Of a stretch of DNA of 64,000 nucleotides, positions 1 to 12,400 are shown one piece after another. Numbering within the stretch: position 1 is the first letter of the stretch; each line of letters starts with the position of its first letter. This stretch comes from Hygrocybe punicea (lineage: Eukaryota > Basidiomycota > Agaricomycetes > Agaricales > Hygrophoraceae), in NCBI GenBank assembly GCA_963556145.1, contig OY744472.1, forward strand, positions 4,030,001 to 4,094,000, written 5' to 3'. The notes under the pieces were generated by a model, which was not told the origin of the DNA, did not search any database, and worked only from the letters and a program-made list of their open reading frames with translations. The translations under genes and the position numbers were made by a program.

Positions 1-239
1 ATGAGCAACCAAAAGACTCAAAGGAGCAAGTGACCCATGTGTGATTGGCCAATATACTAATGAGGATTGGCCAACCTATGATGACTATGTCCTATGGCGA
101 GCCCAATATACCACAAACTGTTGTCAATTTGTGTTCCATGTATAACTGGAATATCCCCAACATTAGCCAATGTCCTTCCTAGGGCCAGCCTGTGTACCCA
201 CCCACTTCAGCTAACTAAAGTTCTATAGCCAGCTAATAT

Positions 240-1410
240 ACCCAGAGATTTGGCCAACTCATGCACCATAGCCAGCCAATATACCAATACAAATCGGCCA
301 ATCCACCTCCCATGGTCAGCGAAAATACCCAGTGCGGTCGGCCAATTCATTTTCCATGGCCAGCCGAAATACCCAGTTCCATTGTCCAATCTACCTTTCA
401 TGGCCAGCCAAAATACCCAGACTGGTTGGCCAATCCATGTTCCATGGCCAGTGGAAATACCCAGTGTGGTTGACCAATCCATGTTCCATGGCCAGCGGAA
501 ATGCCCAGACTAGTCAGCCAACCCATGGTGCATGGCCAGCTGACATACCCAGGGAAGTGGGCCAATGCATCTTCCATGGCCAGCTGAAATACCCAGACCC
601 ATCAGCCAATCCACCTCCCATGGCCAGTGGAAATACCCAGTGCAGTTGGCCAATCCATGTTCCATGGCCAGCCGAAATACCCAGACTAGTCAGCCAACCC
701 ATGGTGCATGGCCAGCTGACATACCCAGGGAAGTGGGCCAATGCATCTTCCATGGCCAGCTGAAATACCCAGACCCATCAGCCAATCCACCTCCCATGGC
801 CAGTGGAAATACCCAGTGCAGTCAGCCAATCCATGTTCCATGGCCAGCCGAAATACCCAGACTGGTCAGCCAATCCACTTCCCATGGCCAGCTGAAATAC
901 CCAGACCCATTGGCTAATCCATGTTCCATGGCCAACTGAAATACCCAGACTGGTCACCCAATCCACATTCCATGGCCACCCGAAATACCCAGGGCAGTCG
1001 GCCAATCCATGTTCCATGGCCAACCAAAATACCCAGACCGGTCGGCCAATCCACCTCCCATGGCCAGTGGAAATACCTAGCCCGGTTGGCCAATCCATGT
1101 TCCATGGCCAGCCGAAACACCCAGACAAGTCGGCCAATCCATGTTCCATGGCCAGCCAAAATACCCGGACAGGTCGGCCAATCCATGTTCCATGGCCAGC
1201 CAAAATACCCGGACAGGTCGGCCAATCCATGTTCCATGGCCAGCTGAAACAACCAGACAAGTCGGCCAATCCATGTTCCATGGCCAGCTGAAATACCCAG
1301 TGCAGTCGGCCAATCCATGTTCCATGGCCAGCCGAAATACCTGGCCTGGTCGGCCAATCCATCTCCCATGGCCAGCCAAAATATTCAGACCGGTTGGCCA
1401 ATATATGCCC
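240..1410. repeat. 44-bp minisatellite, about 26 copies
   Basis: Tandem copies of a 44-bp unit built around CCATGGCCAG, AAATACCCAGAC and CGGCCAATCCA. The spacing is exact between neighbouring copies, for example ATGTTCC at 1141 and again at 1185. Degenerate copies extend the array to about 40 on the left and 1510 on the right. The unit has no stop in several frames, and 44 is not a multiple of three, so long ORFs appear on both strands that simply cycle through three readings of the repeat. I treat these ORFs as artefacts. A four-unit (176-bp) block is itself duplicated (511 and 687), which shows recent unequal exchange. Confidence 0.95.
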
Positions 1411-1599
1411 CTGCTTCGGCCAACTCATGTCCCTCAGAACATAGACCCCTCGGCCAAGCCATCTCCCCTGGAGAAAGATATTGGTCGGCCGAGATTGGCT
1501 GGCCCACTCAGAGTGGGAATTGTCCATCTCGGCTGAGCCATGTCTTGTGGAAAAGATATGCTGTAAGGTGTGGGTACTCAATTGTTTCCTCTCCTGCAG

Positions 1600-1930
1600 A
1601 TTTGCGGACCGCGATATGACTATGCACTATCACTGGGGTCTCGCCATCAGGCATACCTATACACATGGTCAAGTTGCAAGCAGGGTCACACCCTCCAATC
1701 AGTCTACTGAATGTGATATCGAATTGGAAGTGACGCCAGTTGTCCTTCAAAATGTAGATTCAGCTGCAGACGACAACCAGGCGTTCAATGAAGAAGGATC
1801 CAATACCGAACAATGGGAATGAGATGATTGGGAAGATGCTGATGATTTGAGTGATGGGCACACTGACGAGGAGCATGAAGAATTCAGTGATGATGAGATG
1901 GTTCTGGCCATGGATGACATGTATGGGTAG
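1600..1930 (+). pseudogene. acidic C-terminal exon of a hypothetical gene, with in-frame stop
   Basis: A canonical splice acceptor (pyrimidine tract then CTCCTGCAG, ending at 1599) precedes an open frame beginning with residues DRDMTMHYHWGLAI. It becomes strongly acidic, with runs such as DDWEDADDLSDGHTDEEHEE, and ends at TAG 1928-1930. An in-frame TGA at 1820-1822 lies directly between two acidic stretches that otherwise read as one exon, so the gene looks broken. I do not recognise the family and assign no function. The upstream exons would lie in or beyond the minisatellite and cannot be identified. Confidence 0.4.
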
Positions 1931-3618
1931 GATATTGTGATTTCTGGTGAATGTACTCAAAAATTTTGCTACCTGCCTAGCAATGAGGAGCAGATGCAAA
2001 GCACGATGTAGTGAATACATTCATAGCATAATGATCACTTGCAACCACCTCTAACATGTTCATGTTGTCGAGAAATCGATATCACATCCCCCACCGCAAC
2101 CACCATCTCTGCCTGGAACTTTAAGTTCAACAACATTCGAAGCAATCAAGCCAACAACATGTACTTGAAAAAAATGTCTGGCAATTTGTCCTACGATTTT
2201 TTGGTGCAGGACGAGGTGCTCCAGGTGGCTGCCCCTTCATATTCTCCCTCTTCACATCTCATTCGCCGCTCTACTTTATTGCTTGGAATGTCTCGCAGCT
2301 GGCATAATCACAACATGCAACCGCTTGTGCATTCACTAATCACTATGCACATACAATCTAATCTAGGTACTCTTTTCATTTGTGGGTGGTCACCCTCATC
2401 TACAGTCTTACCTTGGTAAGAGTAAAGACTGCTTTCTGCGAGATGACGCTACGTGAACACTTGGGCTTGGGCTTCTGCCGCCATTCCAAATATGGCCCAC
2501 GATGAAATGGCAAACTGTTGTTGCAACCATGATCCTAGTAAGTGAGATATCATCCCATGTGCAACAATAGTGCGCCTGAATTGTGCTTCCACAGGCAATC
2601 ATTTACTTGTCACTGGTAAAGAAATAGAGAGTACGTCAAATTCATTTTTTCTTATGAGCGACTTGTGAATGACAGCGGTAATCCCTCCCTGCTGCCTTGA
2701 CTTTCGGGCAAGGACACCCTCATGAGTTGGATATCACCCATCGATTCCTCCCTCCAAACCCCACTCTCATCTATAAGAAGCCACTACCGAGCATGTCATC
2801 AGCATTCTGTTCTAAAACCCAGCCACTCGGCAATGAGTGATGCATGAGCGCAAGTCCTGAAACGAGTAGCCATGTGGTCAGGACCACCGAGGAGGATTTC
2901 GATAGCAAGGGCATGGGTGTAGGAGGATGTATCTTGGGCGATGGAGGGAAGAAGTGCTTGAGGGAAAGTGTGTGTGAAGTGCGAGGTGGGGATCGAGAGA
3001 GGGAGGGAACTGGAGATGACTTCCACCAGCCCCAGGCATGCTGGTTGAAAGTGAAGGTGAAAATTGGAGATTAAATGGTTATTGGACGACTTACCTGAGC
3101 TGCCCCGCTGATAGATTTTATTCTGGTCAGGTCTGTTTCCTCATCTCTCTTATCAGCATAGCTGTCTTGGTGATCCTTTCCCAAAAGACCCTTAGTGATG
3201 GACTCCAGTTGGCTCATATCTCATCGGCACCAAGCAACTGTTTCCAAGCACAAATGACGTGCAGAGTGTACAAGTTGGTGTGAACGATGCAACTTTTTTG
3301 GTACTGTGTTTTGTATGCAGGCGCAAACGATGCACAAGTATATTCAACCAAGTCAACACTGACCACACTTGACCCTCAACTGTCACATCCCACTGCTCGC
3401 TCACCGCTAACACCTTCCCTCGCTCTGGTGCTGACGACAACTGTTGCCAACCTTTGATGCAGTAAGACCATTGCTCACGGTCCTCAAGCAATATTCAGCC
3501 CAGATAAAAGTGGCTGAAGTAAAGAATCTTTGTTATGTGTAAGTGATCATTTCCTGAATCCATCTGCGGACTTACAGCGGTTTTCAGGGAGGGATATCAT
3601 TGTGGCCACCGACACCAC
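1931..3618. other. no gene recognised
   Basis: About 1.7 kb of AT-balanced sequence with only short, low-complexity ORFs on both strands. I see no transposon ends, RNA gene or domain. It may be eroded intergenic or old repeat sequence. Confidence 0.5.
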
Positions 3619-3857
3619 ATGATCCGTGGCTACTCATTCCTGGACTGGATGAGTTTGACGGTCCTTTTAGTGGACCAGAAGGGTTTTAGTAACTCAGCCG
3701 ATGAAATATTTATCTATTGGGCGAGGGAAGTCGAGAAGTGGAGTGAGCTAAAAAAACCTGGCCTACGACATCGATTCTGGGAGGAATGTTTTGCGAAGGT
3801 CAGTCTCTCATGTTTCAATTATCATCATGCTAAACTTCGTTGTAGGTCAACCGCTAA
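3619..3857 (+). pseudogene. short two-exon hypothetical coding relic
   Basis: An open frame contains a protein-like stretch (FSNSADEIFIYWAREVEKW, then GLRHRFWEECFAK). It stops at a good splice donor (GAAG|GTCAGT at 3798/3799). A 47-nt GT-AG intron follows, and the next exon hits TAA at once (3855-3857). The composition (W, E, R rich; amphipathic) looks genuinely coding, unlike the surrounding frames, but there is no start context and the product would be very short. It is probably the remains of one exon of a larger gene. Family not recognised. Confidence 0.3.
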
Positions 3858-6800
3858 TTCTTTTCTTTACTGGCATTCATGTACACCGTAGATATTCCGG
3901 AACTCAAGCACTGGACGTGATAACGAATGGCAATTGATATTCCCGCTCAGAGATAAAATCATTGGGTCTCCGTTCAAGACAAGTTCATAACGGCGCAAAG
4001 CGCTCGCATCTCAGTACGAGCAATCAAGAAAGTAAACTATCTGGTAAGGAAATATAAGACACTCTGCAGAGCGAGTAAAATGACAGTGACAAAGGAGTTG
4101 CCAGACATTGTGGAAATTGTCACTGATGATGGCGAATATGTTCTCTTCTGGTCAAACCACCTTGGCATACCGCCTGCTCTATCGTGGTGCTCTCTCTCTC
4201 CCAGACTCCAATCTCCTCCTGGACGGTCTCACCTTTTCAGCCCCAAGCGCTGGCCTCAATCTCCTCCAGAACCCACTCGCCCTCACCCTTGAGAGTATGC
4301 ATGGCCAACCTTGTCTGTCTTTTGTATGCGTTGAGAAGATGCAGGATCTCTGGATGGATTTCAGTGGGGACATTTGCATGTAAGCCCGCCCTTGTTGTGC
4401 TGCTGGAAACTCGTGCCAAATGGAATCATGACAATTTCTGCATCATCTAGGGACATCCACCCACATGCAATCCTCTCCTGTATCTACTTTGAAAACATGT
4501 TCTGTCTATTACCGTGCAAGTCCCTGTCCACTCAGGACAGGCACAGCGAAGTCGGCGTCAGAGTTGCACTCAGTGATGCTACCACCACCTCCAGTGTGTT
4601 TCATTATCCACGCCTGGGTCCCCATGCTACCTGCATTCATTGTCTGCCCCCACAGCATCACCTAGAACAACAGAGATCATAATATACACATGACTTGCCC
4701 CTTCCTCCCCACAAAATATACAGCCACCAGTGCACTGGAACTCTGCGTGGCATGCATAACACCCGATCCACCACCTCTGCGCATCCATCTTCCGCGGCCC
4801 GACGATCCAACACCATGTCGTCCACCTCTCACCTTCAGGGACTCCGCAGTCAAGCGCAGACAGCTTGGAGATGTGGCGAACGGAAATACGGGTGAGAGTG
4901 GAAGCTGTGGACGTGTGGTGCGTGAGCAAACTGGCATTGGACAGCTCGGAAGCGGTGTGTGGGTGGGTGTGGGCGCAGACGTGGTATTCAAGGTGCCAGT
5001 GGTGCCCACAAAAGGCAACGCTCACGTTGGTGTGATGGGGATGAGCATAGCTCAAACTTGAGCATGAGGTGGGTGAGGAATGCTGACGAGGAGATTGAGA
5101 CGGCGAATAAGAGCGTGTGTGCTTTCTCATTGCTCCGGCTGCTTGTGCCTCCCTCACATCACTCATTACAGCTCCTAAAGAAGACTACGGTTGCGCAACT
5201 CGCCATGCATGGGGTAGCTCAGACACACTGAGTTTACAGAACTGTTTGGGTTCATGTACCAGGGTGCAGCGTTTGCCTTGGTGCGTTATGTTCCTCTTGG
5301 CGGTTGCCTTCATCACCCTATATTTTTTCGGTGGTCATGAACCTTCACCCAGGCCATCGTCATTGGCTCATGGCATTGCCACCGCTGTTGCGTTCATTGG
5401 CTCGTTGGCCAACTGGGTGGTTGAGGGGGGTTAGTGGTGATGGCGTGTCACAGAGTGATTGTAGATATAAGTAGATATAAGTAGATATAACAAAAAAGCA
5501 CATACCTTTCGCAGCGGAGGTGGGTGCACCACCCTCCGCTGCACCCCTCGCCATTTCCGTCACCCACCATCACCTCACCCATCGCCGTTCTTCGTTTCCG
5601 AGGTCCATCCTCCGTTTCTGTGGACAATGGTGTGGGTGTTTGCATTCACATTCACGGGTGCATTGGTGATGGCATTAATGTGTGGCTGTTGACTTTGGCG
5701 TGGGCAGGCGTTGGGTGCTAGTAGGTTGTGTAGTAGTTAGTAGATGTACAAGTTTTAAAAAAACTTACTTTTGGCAGCTGGGGTGGTGCACATCCCCTGA
5801 TGTTCCCTTTCCCTTGTTTGGGGCTGATTTGTTTGTCATGACGCCTTGGTGGTTGACAGGAGACAGGTGGTTGTGATTGCTTTGAGAAGTGTGATCACTT
5901 TTGCCAAACAAGGTTACATGGTCCGTTGTCGTCGTTACCTGCACACACCGTTACTAATATTAACATTATCATCTTAAAAAACACCCAGTCAGGCCCTAGT
6001 TGTATCACTGTGGTCGTTGCAGCCAGCCCCCTGCTCGTTCTGGTCATCCACGTCATGCTGGTCATCAAGGTTACCCTCGAAGGCACAAGCGCACACCATT
6101 CGACGTAAACAAGTCATCTGGTGTGTGGATTATGGCAAGCGTGACATACCTGTGGGCACACCACCCCCAGCCTTCCTCGTCTCCCTTGTCGTCTTCTTCC
6201 CTGTCATCTTCAAGTTGTGTGTTCTTCATCTTTGTAGTCCGAGTCGTCATTGTGGTCGAAGTTACTTATTACAACTTGAAGTACTTTATTTAGCTTTGGC
6301 CATGGACTGACGCTGTCTTCAATTTAGGTCAGGAACTTCAAGCCAGGACAGCGACACTTGCAGTTGTGCGGTGCAACCATGACCTTACCACACAGCTAAC
6401 AGGGCGGAAAGAACAGCTCAGCTGGTTGATCCAATTTATCAACAATAATGCTGTGTTAACCAAGGTTCCGATTATTTTGTTCGAATTCATTATGCTCTGC
6501 TGATTGTTTGGGCCGTAGATCTCGCCAAGGAGTAGGCAACTGATGCAGATGCAATGGGTCCCATGAGGCCCATCACAGATCCAAGCAGCTTTAGCATTCT
6601 GAGGCCTGAAGCTTGCTGACCGCAACTCCATTATTTTTGAGTGGTCATGTCGAAAAGTATTGGATTCTATTTAATTATAGCTGTTAGTCTTTGCTTTCAA
6701 ATAGTTGGGACTGGGTTTTTCTTCGCTTGCTAATAGAACGTAGGCCATGAAATATTTTCATCAGTGAAAGAGGGACTTGTTGGCATTTCTGACTCATTTC

Positions 6801-7740
6801 TTTTTTGCGTGCGACTTGGATTGGGCAGACTGAGTGTGGGGTCTTGTAGCGCACAACGCCATGTCCAATATAATCAATGAAAGGTACTTTTACAAACAAT
6901 AAATCCATTCAACGTCGCGCCACATCATACCGCAAAACATCGACAGTGATTTCACCAAGAGTCTCCACACGAATGCAAACGCAGTGGCTGCCCTTGTGGC
7001 AGAATGAGCATTGGAATTGGCTATCATACAAAAAACTCACCTGATTCACGGCCTGGATGTAAGTCCCCATTTGCCATGCAGCACCATAGCGGACTTGGAC
7101 AGACTGTCCTTGCTGTCACGGTCGATGTCAGCACACACATATCAGAAGGCCTCGATCACATACCAGGAAACGATTGTCGGCCACAGAATGTCGAGTGGTG
7201 GCCGCAAGTCAAGCCAACCTTGTGGGCTAGGAGGCCACTATTGAATAAATATATGAATATAACAAAAAGACTCACTTTAGAATTCGATTTTGCCATTTGG
7301 TGGTGATGGAGGGCAGGTCTCGTGTTATGAGGTGGAAGTAGAGGATGAGGAGGGTGAACCAGCGGCAGCAGGCCTGGTGCACAGTGATGAAGGCGACACC
7401 GGTGACACAGGGAATGTGGAGGGTCATCTGTGGCGATGCCATCATCTCTGTCATCATTGAAATACTGCTGCCCCAACCGTCAGTACCATCACATATGTCC
7501 CCCTGCTTTTTATTTCCTTTTCTCTCTGCGTATATTATGCTATGTACAGTATCTAGAAGAATAACTAGTTGATATATATAAAAAGCCACTTTAGAAGGCA
7601 GCAGGATAGTGAGAAAAGTCGAGCTGGAGGCATTCCTGACAACAGGCAGCTGTCTGGACAGCGGTGGAAAGATTCGAAACAATGCCGCTATATATAATCA
7701 TATATAATTATATATAATTCAGAAAGGAGGTTTTTCTTGA
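3858..7740. other. gene-poor stretch with recurrent GC hairpins
   Basis: I see no credible gene in this 3.9 kb. It does contain three copies of a GC-rich hairpin centred on TGCA (5511-5542, 5774-5799, 6151-6170) that recurs in hAT-type elements elsewhere in the window. A triplicated GTAGATATAA run sits beside the first (about 5460-5491), and a short (TATATAAT)-type run lies near 7687-7720. The segment around 5.3-6.3 kb is probably a worn non-autonomous transposon whose ends I could not find. Confidence 0.4.
5511..5542 (-). repeat. GC-rich hairpin, TGCA-centred (module copy a)
   Basis: A 32-nt near-perfect inverted repeat with arms starting GCAGCGGAGG and ending CCTCCGCTGC around GTGCAC. On the minus strand it is followed by GAAAG|GTATGT and a T-rich tract, resembling an exon end plus 5' splice site. 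The same arrangement occurs at 5774, 6151, 16041, 24571, 44590 and 44855 (minus) and at 60466 (plus). Confidence 0.7.
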
Positions 7741-7744
7741 TGGT

Positions 7745-8125
7745 ATAGTGTATGGTCAAGGTTCTACAAGACTGATAAAAAATGGTATTTCACAGGAATA
7801 ATTAAATATTTATCAGAATGACTTATATTGTGTGGCTAAGCTTCTACAAGACTGTAAAAAATGGTATTTAACAGGAATAATTAAATGTTCATCAGAATGG
7901 CTTATATTGTATGGCCAAGCTTCTATAAGACCATGAAAAAATGGTATTTCACAGGAATAATTAAATGCCCATCACAATGGCTTATATTATATGGCCGAGC
8001 CTCTATAAGACTTTGAAAAAATGGTATTTAACAGGAATAATTAAATGCTCATCAGAATGGCTTATATTGCATTGCCAAGCTTCTATAAGACTGTGAAAAA
8101 ATGGGATTGCAGCGGAATAATTAGG
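7745..8125. repeat. 80-bp tandem repeat, about 5 copies
   Basis: The block AAAAAATGGTATT(T)AACAGGAATAATTAAATG...GGCTTATATTGTATGGCCAAGCTTCTATAAGACT recurs with starts at about 7781, 7860, 7940, 8020 and 8100, a period of 79-80 bp. The copies are AT-rich, differ at scattered positions, and lack ORFs. It lies just upstream of the gene that the KDZ element interrupts. Confidence 0.9.
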
Positions 8126-8357
8126 TGTATATTGTAGCCCCTTATATACAGCAATCAATTTCCACAAATCTGAGTGCAAGTGATCAACCATCGCAATAAT
8201 TATATTGTACTTGAATGCATTTATTTGCCTAGATAAGACATTGCAAACAGCTGCAAGTCTGCTTATCAATTCTCAACTCCGCCTGGATATACTGGCACCT
8301 CCCCAATTTCCCGATGGCTAAGCGGCAGCGATTATAATCCTGTAGGCTCCAAGTCTT

Positions 8358-8826
8358 TTGTCTGTTTTAGTTCCTGTCTCATTGTTTGTCAAGGCTGGAT
8401 TCCCAAACTGTGGGGTTGCGATCGGTCATGGTCTTGCTCAGGCAGGCCTCAGCGATTCTTTGCTGACCGCAGCACTCAATTTATCAGCAGTTGAGCTTGA
8501 TGCCTTTCTTGTGTTATGGCGACAAGAGTTACATGAAGAATTGTCATCAAATTCAAGTGGCTGCTTGTCTCGGAAATACGTGTCATTGGCCAAAAGCATC
8601 CCTGAATCCTTCCCTGACCCTAAGCACTTACTTTTCTATGCAAAGCCAACAATATTGCATTCCGAAAACACAACTCCAGACCTTTCATTCAGGTGTGCAT
8701 CTACGAGATATTGGAAGGCTGGCCAGAATTTGCAAGCGGCACTTCGATTGGAAATGTAGTGTGGGAGGCTTCTTGACCAAATTCAACCCGGTTTGGGATG
8801 GTCTCTGTGTACGAATGCTTTGTGCT
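8358..8826 (+). pseudogene. 5' part of a host gene split by the KDZ element
   Basis: Two overlapping frames here look coding. The frame running to the insertion point reads ...DWKCSVGGFLTKFNPVWDG..VRMLCA and enters the 8-bp target duplication TTTGTGCT (8819-8826). Across the element, the sequence after the second copy of the duplication gives one more codon and then a textbook 5' splice site (TCG|GTAAGT at about 18146). Removing the transposon and one duplication copy therefore restores an exon end. The domain is not recognised. Frame shifts within 8358-8826 leave the exact exon structure uncertain. Confidence 0.5.
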
Positions 8827-9136
8827 CACCTCGACATCACGTTATCCATAGCTAATTAGCTTGTAAAGCACCCCCAGATCGACAAGCTAATTAGCTTGGA
8901 ATTTATCAAATCCCACACACTCCCAATAATTACATCAATAGCGTTAGATATCTCCTCAAATAGAAGAGTCATATGTCAGCACTCCATCAGCACTCGGCAC
9001 ATTGTCCTGTTCACGTGCCCATCAACAAACATGACAACCGGCACCTGACTTCAACGTGTCACAAATAAATAACAAACACGTCAGCGTCATAGCACATGTT
9101 GCCAACCTCCTGACTCCTGCCCTACCATATTTAGAT
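8827..9136. repeat. KDZ left terminal inverted repeat
   Basis: Pairs with 17833-18134 over about 300 bp with few differences and one 7-8 nt indel near the inner end. It contains two copies of the self-complementary word AGCTAATTAGCT near the tip (8850 and 8890 regions), a likely transposase contact site by analogy with other transposons. Most mismatches between the two arms are CpG versus CpA/TpG. Confidence 0.93.
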
Positions 9137-9445
9137 ACTTATTTTACGTCTCCTACCATGAGGCAAGGGGCATGGTCTCCATGCTGTTCACATGGTTATA
9201 ACTGCACTATCAAAGCCTGTTCAGAATCACGCTCCCCTCCCAACCTCCCTTCAGAAATGTCAGCACATCACAAGGGTGTTTCTCGGAGCATCCATATCTC
9301 CTCAATTCAAGCCCCACTCTCATGTCCCTCCACCTCAACAGTTCCCTCTGCCCGTCTACTTGGGCTGTCAGCCATTTGTCAACAACGCCATATCAGTGAG
9401 CAACGTTATGCGCAGAACGTGGCCAGTTAGTCGTGCCAAGTACCA

Positions 9446-12400
9446 ATGGACTCCACTTACCAGTTCCTAGGCCTTGGTTCTGAATCTCTTCAAGTTCTAT
9501 CTGATCTCCACGGTAACAGTAGCAAGACCCCTCCTGCCAGCCATGATGCAGACATGATGCAGGACCCGACAGAGGGTGATGGTTTGGAGTGGGAAACTCT
9601 TCCCACACACATGCAGGAGGATGAGACGTTCACTCATGCAGCGCACAATATTCTTGATAGTCGGTGAGTTCTCCACCAATGCTTCACCACTGTGCTCAGG
9701 GTAGCACCAGGTGGAAGGCGAGGTGGTACCACGATAAGTGTACTTGGCGCCAATGTATCTGGCGCCTCCATCAAAACTGGGCTCCGTGTATCAATAGCCT
9801 CGCAAATGCCTACTTATGCTGGACCCTCCCATCTCAACAGAATCAGAACCTGTTGACAATTCCTTTGACTTTACCATTGAGGTCATCGACGTCTACACTC
9901 TTGCCAACTCTGCCAACATTCCTTGCGCCTCATCATCAAAGTCAGTTGCCGAAGCCCTTGTCTTGCAAGGATATCTTGGAACATCGCCTGAACAGCCGTC
10001 CTTTGCCATTTCCCTGAGGACACTTGAGTTGTTCCAAAGGATACGCCTCCGGAAACCTTCATTCAGTGTTGAGGCCTTTTCAAAGGTCCTCTGTGATCAG
10101 TATTTGGTATGCAATTTAATCTCCACAATTGAAATACTAACCCACAACCTTGTAGATTCCTTTCAAACATTGATATCGAACCGCTCTTTCCGATGCGTTC
10201 AACGCATACCTTCAAATGCTGCGAATTGTTGATGGGCTTGTTGTGAAGACTCTGGGTCATGTCAGAGAGAATTGGCGAGTCTTAAATGCATGTCCTCCTT
10301 GTAATTATGAAGTACGTATACTCTCACTTTCTCACTGAATGTACATCTGTATCTCTCTACATAACTAGCTTGAAGATGAACCGGAACTTAGGTTCAGTCA
10401 GATGTTTGCTTTTGATGCGAACTTCTCGCTCCAACGAATGGACAGCATTGGCGACCGAGCAGTGGGAGATACTCGAACATTCGAGGAGAGCGACTACTTG
10501 AAACAAGAATATGTCAACAAATTTGATGGCGAAGTAAAGTCCCAACCGCCCCCTGTGGTAGCTGATCTTGATGACGTGGATGATGACCTTGATTTGCCGG
10601 AAAGTGGGGATCCCACTGGTGGTATGCTGGATGGTTCTGCGCCACCATGTGCTGACCATTGGAAGGCATCTGCATCTGAGCAGCGCAAGCGGATGTGGGC
10701 TATCTTTGATGAGTGTGGCTTATTCGCCAGTGCCTGTCGTCATGGCCTTATTCTATGGATCGCCGATATGATTCGTTGTGGTGAACTGTGAGTAATAGCT
10801 TCTTTTTAGATTTGTAACCTTATTAATGTTGATTAGAGCTAAATTTCCATTAGCCATTGTTGCCAAGGCACTAGAAGTCTTTCCACCTCAATGGCTTGGA
10901 GCCTATGACATCGGGTGCAGCTTCAGCGTGACAATATCCAAAAGCTCACTTGCCAAGCTCTTCGAGGAACGAGAATGTCGATGCTGTGTGAACGCGTTCC
11001 ATGGCTATGCACACAATTTCACCTGTCAAGTGAAACACCATCCCAACATAATTGATGGTATGGGTTTAGAAGATCTCGAAACCCTGGAGAGGGTCTTCAG
11101 TTCTTCAAATCAACTCGCAGGGGTCACATGCTACATGTCGAAGTACCGCCGACACGTGTTCATCGACCTCTTTTTTCAACAGTGGGATGCTGAGAAATAT
11201 GCAAATCTTGGCACCATGCTCTACAATAACTACGTCCAGGCACTTCGTATTCTAAAGAAAGATGAACCAGCATTTGCGCACGCGAAGGAATCTCTAAACA
11301 TCTGTGAGGGTGATCTTGAGAAATGGCAACACGAGGAGGCCGACTACTTTGCAACGCTTGGTCAGGAACCTGAGCACGATGTACACAAGGTTGCTTATGT
11401 GGAATTACTTCAAGAATTGCGAGAAGTTATGTGAGTTTCTGGCTTGTATTTCTTTGGTAACAAATGCTAAGCTTCAATGTATTTTCAGTGCTAAATACGA
11501 GAAGACTATGTCACAGTTCTTGACCACGACTCCAGGTGGTGCAGCTGGCAAGACATATGCATCCGAGTTATCACAAACCAGAAAGATTGAGACTGAGCGT
11601 CATTATACAGCCGAGCGTCGTGATCAATCTTACGAGAGGTAGTCAAAATGGAAGTGAAGTTGGGTATTGAGAACCATTGGACGTTCGCCTCTCCGGAATA
11701 TCAGGAGACCCTACGCTACATGACAGCGCGCAAGTATCATCAAGCCCTTGATAAATTACAAAAACTTATCATCCAGCGTTTGTTCGAGTTACAAAAGCTC
11801 AATCTCAGTCACACAGGTTCGTCAATCTCAATGGTGTTCAAACTTAAATTGATAAAATCCATTAGCTTATCGCATGCGCACACATATCGCAAAGTCTCTG
11901 CAGACTCACTGCAAAGCAATTCGGAATGCAGTCAAAAATTGTAATGCAGCAGCCCAGGCCATGAGTCCACCATGCCCCACTTTGGATTGGTCAAGGGTAT
12001 CACACTACGCCTTCCTAGATGAATTCAACATGCTTCGCGACACTAGGAATGACATACAGAATCGGCGATGGGCAGAGTTAGCTGTTCGCGAGACAATGAA
12101 ACAGCATCAGAGAATCAAACGAGCCCGGGAAGAGATTACTCGGTGTAACTGTGAAATTCGTCGGTTGCACACGGCGATTCTCGACGAGCATCAAACCTTT
12201 GATGACGTCCTTCCTAAACTAGTGTTGCCACGACTATAGTTGGTCACTTTTCTTTTCTCTGCTCTACTGCCTTCAATAAAATACATAAAAATATAAAGAA
12301 AATTTCGAGGGGTAGCCTCTACATAGGTCTTGAGTTAGTACACTTAAACCTTTCTGTAATATGTAACCCATCATTGGATAAGTGACCAACTATGGTTTTT

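Noticed and set aside
207..1581. Long ORFs on both strands (up to 267 codons) over the first 1.5 kb
   Set aside because: They only translate the 44-bp repeat in rotating frames; no start context, introns or unique sequence.
4080..6310. Many 60-180 codon ORFs on both strands
   Set aside because: Overlapping in several frames, low-complexity, no splice-consistent chain and no motif.
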